Assembly (NCBI GenBank): GCA_900546485.1
Contig: URDK01000104.1
Span: forward strand, 1-7,909
Reading direction: 5' to 3'
DNA: 7,909 bases
Origin: an uncultured Eubacteriales bacterium
Lineage (GTDB): Bacteria > Bacillota > Clostridia > Oscillospirales > Oscillospiraceae
In this document: positions 6,252 through 7,909 of the stretch, piece after piece
How the letters are laid out: each line of letters begins with the position of its first letter
Position numbering within the stretch: position 1 is the first letter of the stretch
Notes under the pieces: model-generated
Databases searched by the model: none
What the model was told of the DNA's origin: nothing
Seen by the model: the letters and a program-made list of their open reading frames with translations, nothing else
Position numbers and translations under genes: made by a program

Positions 6252-6342
6252 TGTTATCCCTCTTTCAATACGGACGTTCGTGCCCGGCGGCTTTCCCGTT
6301 CCGGCAGAGGACCATCCTGATTCCATGCGCTCTCGCGCAAGC
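6252..6342 (-). promoter_or_regulatory. Structured 5' leader of rplS, candidate L19 autoregulatory leader
   Basis: The transcript from the predicted rplS promoter would have about 90 untranslated bases, long for a monocistronic ribosomal-protein gene. Several small hairpins can be drawn by eye on the minus strand. They are GCGC-GAGA-GCGC (6327-6338, a GNRA-type tetraloop), AGGA/TCCT around a 3-nt loop (6308-6318), and CGGGC/GTCCG (6271-6286), which competes with pairing to GCCGG at 6301-6305. An L19 leader family that represses rplS in Firmicutes is known, but I cannot confirm that this RNA matches its model. Confidence 0.4.
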
Positions 6343-6348
6343 CATAGT

Positions 6349-6377
6349 ATGTTAGCACATTTTTCTTGCTATTGCAA
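6349..6377 (-). promoter_or_regulatory. Promoter of rplS
   Basis: On the minus strand, TTGCAA (6372-6377) and TAACAT (6349-6354) are 17 nt apart, and TGC directly precedes the -10, making it an extended -10 type. The start point would be near 6342. The elements lie just past the stop codon of the MOSC gene, so rplS can be expressed independently of the moa cluster. No terminator is visible between the two, so readthrough is also possible. Confidence 0.6.
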
Positions 6378-6386
6378 GTGGTTTTT

Positions 6387-6824
6387 TCAGTTTTCGGAGA
6401 CTATTTCTATCCTGTCCCCCGCCTTTATCGTGCCTTCCTCGACCACGACGGTGAAAATCCCCTCGCGAGGCATGACGCAGTCGCCCACCTGCTGCCTTAT
6501 GGCGCAGTCCTTGTGGCACTCCTTGCCGATTTGAGTCACCTCGAGCAGCGCTTCGCCAACGCGCAGCCGCGTGCCTATGGGCAGCTCGTAGAGCGTGATG
6601 CCCTCCGTGAGTATGTTCTCGGCAAAGGCCCCGGCAGGGATGTCCGGCAGGATGTGGCGCAGCTTGTCCACGCTCTCGGTGCCCAGCAGACTTATCTGCC
6701 TGTGCCAGTCGCCCGCGTGCGCGTCGCCCTCTATGCCGTGCTTGAGCTTTACCTTTATCTCCGGCACCTCATGCTTCATGGTGCCCTTGCGCTCGCTTAT
6801 GCATACAGCCTTGACCTCAGCCAA
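6387..6824 (-). CDS. MOSC domain-containing protein
   Basis: This 145-residue protein is almost entirely a MOSC domain, the C-terminal module of molybdenum-cofactor sulfurases, which also occurs as stand-alone proteins. Visible landmarks are GIEGDAHAGDWHRQISLL (30-47), GAFAENILTEGI (65-76), and a cysteine-rich block GKECHKDC (100-107) followed by GDC-MPREGIF (114-123). Cys103 is the likely conserved sulfur-carrying residue, by analogy with the family. The start is TTG at 6824, with GGAGG 9 nt upstream; the product then begins MAEVKAVCIS. The open frame extends further upstream, but only within moaC. It overlaps the moaC stop by 8 nt and is thus translationally coupled to moaA-moaC. This points to a role in sulfuration, handling or delivery of the molybdenum cofactor. 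The specific reaction is not known. Confidence 0.9.
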   Translation of the reverse strand: MAEVKAVCISERKGTMKHEVPEIKVKLKHGIEGDAHAGDWHRQISLLGTESVDKLRHILPDIPAGAFAENILTEGITLYELPIGTRLRVGEALLEVTQIGKECHKDCAIRQQVGDCVMPREGIFTVVVEEGTIKAGDRIEIVSEN

Positions 6825-7305
6825 TTTCCGCGTCCTCCCTCTTGTATTCCCCCGACTTGCCGCCGGATTTATATAGCAGGCATATGTCGCCGATACGGAT
6901 GTCCCGCTGCACGGCCTTGCACATGTCATACACCGTAAGCGCCGCGACACTTGCCGCCGTCAGAGCCTCCATCTCTACGCCAGTTTCACCCGTGCAGCCG
7001 ACCTCTGCGGTTATGGTGATGGTGCTTTTCTCAGAATCAAGCTCAAAGCTGATATCAGCGGAGGTGATGGCGATCGGGTGGCACATGGGGATGAGCTCTG
7101 AATTCTTCTTTGCCGCCATAATGCCCGCGACCTGGGCCACTGAGAGCACGTCGCCCTTTTTCATACCGCCGCTGCGCACCAGGCGGAAGGTCTCCGGCGC
7201 GAGGTAGACGCGCGACATCGCCCGCGCGATGCGCTTTGTCCTCGGCTTTTCGCCCACGTCCACCATGTGGGCGCGGCCCTCGTCGTTAAAATGCGTGAGC
7301 TCCAT
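6817..7305 (-). CDS. moaC: Cyclic pyranopterin monophosphate synthase
   Basis: MoaC converts the 3',8-cyclo-GTP made by MoaA into cyclic pyranopterin monophosphate, completing the first stage of molybdenum-cofactor synthesis in the cytosol. The 162-residue length is typical. The sequence contains HMVDVGEK near the start, GMKKGDVL (Lys50 in the position of the catalytic lysine of the E. coli enzyme), AKKNSELIPMCHP, and the highly conserved GCTGETGVEMEALTAASVAALTVYDMCKA in two adjoining pieces (103-131). In the latter, Asp127 and Lys130 correspond to the E. coli active-site pair. KSGGKSGEY closes the domain. The ATG at 7305 is 3 nt after the moaA stop, and its AGGAGG lies within the end of moaA. 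The 3' end overlaps the MOSC gene. Confidence 0.97.
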   Translation of the reverse strand: MELTHFNDEGRAHMVDVGEKPRTKRIARAMSRVYLAPETFRLVRSGGMKKGDVLSVAQVAGIMAAKKNSELIPMCHPIAITSADISFELDSEKSTITITAEVGCTGETGVEMEALTAASVAALTVYDMCKAVQRDIRIGDICLLYKSGGKSGEYKREDAEIG

Positions 7306-7308
7306 GTC

Positions 7309-7909
7309 TCAGCCTCCTATCCGGCTCATACCACGCAGGCTCTCGCTGGGAGAGGCCGCGCTCAGGTGATGGCGCATTGGTTTTGAGCAGATGCCCTCCC
7401 GGAGTTTTGCGTCAAGCTCCGCGCCGTGCAGTCCGCGCAGCTCTATTTCCAGCGCCGAGTGCAGGCAGGGCTTTAGCCGCCCGTCCGGCGTTATCCTTAT
7501 TCGGTTGCACTCCGGGCAGAAATGAGCGCTCAGCGGGCTTATGAGGCCCACTTTGCCCTTGGCGTTCGGCAGTGTGTATAGCCGCGCCACGCCGGATGAG
7601 CCCGCAGGCTCGAGCTCCGGCACAGCGGAGAGGACCCTTGAATTCTCAATGAACCGCTCCTCCGGCCAGTGTGCGCACTCCCCTATCGGCATCAGCTCTA
7701 TGAACCTTACCTCGACCGGCACATCCCGCGTGAGCGCCGCCATATCCTGTATCTCGGCCTCGTTCACGCCGCCGATGAGCACGGCGTTTATCTTTACGGT
7801 CTCAAAGTTATCCAACGCCGCCTTGAGGCCCTCAAGCGCGTCGTCAATGCTGCCGACGCGCGTCAGCTCGCGGTAGCGATCCGGCGAGAGCGTGTCGAGG
7901 CTTATATTC
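7309..7909 (-). CDS. moaA: GTP 3',8-cyclase MoaA (partial, C-terminal part)
   Basis: MoaA is a radical SAM enzyme that rearranges GTP to 3',8-cyclo-7,8-dihydro-GTP, the committed step of molybdopterin synthesis. The window holds about the last 199 residues. The open frame continues past 7815 to the window edge, reading NISLDTLSPDRYRELTR there, a classic mid-barrel segment. FIELMPIG follows, then the C-terminal cluster motif FCPECNRIRITPDGRLKPCL, whose three cysteines ligate the second [4Fe-4S] cluster that binds GTP. The final residues MSRIGG provide the conserved C-terminal Gly-Gly, needed for catalysis in the family. The N-terminal radical SAM CX3CX2C motif lies beyond the right edge. The gene is followed after 3 nt by moaC. 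The fragment is intact over its visible length. Confidence 0.96.
   Translation of the reverse strand, partial: NISLDTLSPDRYRELTRVGSIDDALEGLKAALDNFETVKINAVLIGGVNEAEIQDMAALTRDVPVEVRFIELMPIGECAHWPEERFIENSRVLSAVPELEPAGSSGVARLYTLPNAKGKVGLISPLSAHFCPECNRIRITPDGRLKPCLHSALEIELRGLHGAELDAKLREGICSKPMRHHLSAASPSESLRGMSRIGG

Noticed and set aside
6252..6326. A 25-codon N-terminal extension of bL19 from ATG 6326
   Set aside because: There is no ribosome binding site, bL19 proteins are about 115 residues and start at the MDLVK methionine, and this stretch fits better as leader RNA.
6366..6389. Small hairpin CTTGC-TATT-GCAAG followed by six T on the plus strand, resembling a terminator
   Set aside because: No plus-strand gene ends here, the stem has only 5 bp, and the sequence overlaps the rplS -35 element. 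On the minus strand the hairpin is followed by A, not T, so it would not terminate the moa transcript.
1..7909. Search by eye for CRISPR arrays, tRNAs, IS-end inverted repeats, phage or toxin-antitoxin genes, and tandem repeats
   Set aside because: No regularly spaced repeats, cloverleaf sequences, transposase motifs or paired small ORFs of that kind were seen. The intergenic gaps are all short, the longest being the 167 nt between lepB and the lipoprotein gene.

Overview
This is a GC-rich chromosomal segment that looks like a Gram-positive member of the Clostridia, most likely an Oscillospirales-type gut anaerobe. That placement is inferred from three things: the order rplS / lepB / ylqF(rbgA) / rnhB / yraN, which is typical of Firmicutes; a DUF1540 mini-protein and a solute-binding lipoprotein of the kind common in Clostridia; and strong AGGAGG-type ribosome binding sites with TTG and GTG starts. 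No phage, insertion sequence, CRISPR array, tRNA or rRNA is visible.

Layout, left to right. Positions 1-276 (minus) hold the N-terminal part of a calcineurin-like metallophosphoesterase, cut by the window edge. Positions 361-540 (plus) encode a 59-residue cysteine-rich DUF1540 protein, followed by a GC-rich hairpin. Positions 594-4485 (minus) form a compact operon transcribed right to left: lepB (signal peptidase I), ylqF/rbgA (50S assembly GTPase), rnhB (RNase HII), yraN (UPF0102 nuclease-like protein) and thrC (threonine synthase). Its junctions overlap or nearly touch, and it is driven by a clear sigma-A-type promoter (TTGCCA, 17 nt, TATAAT). Positions 4653-5861 (plus) encode an orphan extracellular solute-binding lipoprotein, divergent from lepB. 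A strong hairpin at 5862-5899 then serves both this gene and the convergent rplS. Positions 5910-6251 (minus) are rplS (ribosomal protein L19), with its own promoter and a leader of about 90 nt. Positions 6387-7909 (minus) hold a molybdenum-cofactor cluster, moaA (partial)-moaC-MOSC protein, again tightly coupled.

How the genes work together. rplS and rbgA both serve 50S subunit production, lepB serves protein export, and rnhB and yraN serve nucleic-acid maintenance. thrC sits at the distal end as a metabolic passenger. MoaA and MoaC carry out the first two steps of molybdopterin synthesis, from GTP to cyclic pyranopterin monophosphate, and the MOSC protein probably acts later on the cofactor or its sulfur. 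The lipoprotein gene is the odd one out: it sits in the opposite orientation between rplS and lepB, which are usually adjacent and co-directional. I see no convincing wholly new multi-gene system. The points most worth a second look are that inserted orphan lipoprotein, the rplS leader, the DUF1540 protein and the MOSC protein coupled to moaAC.
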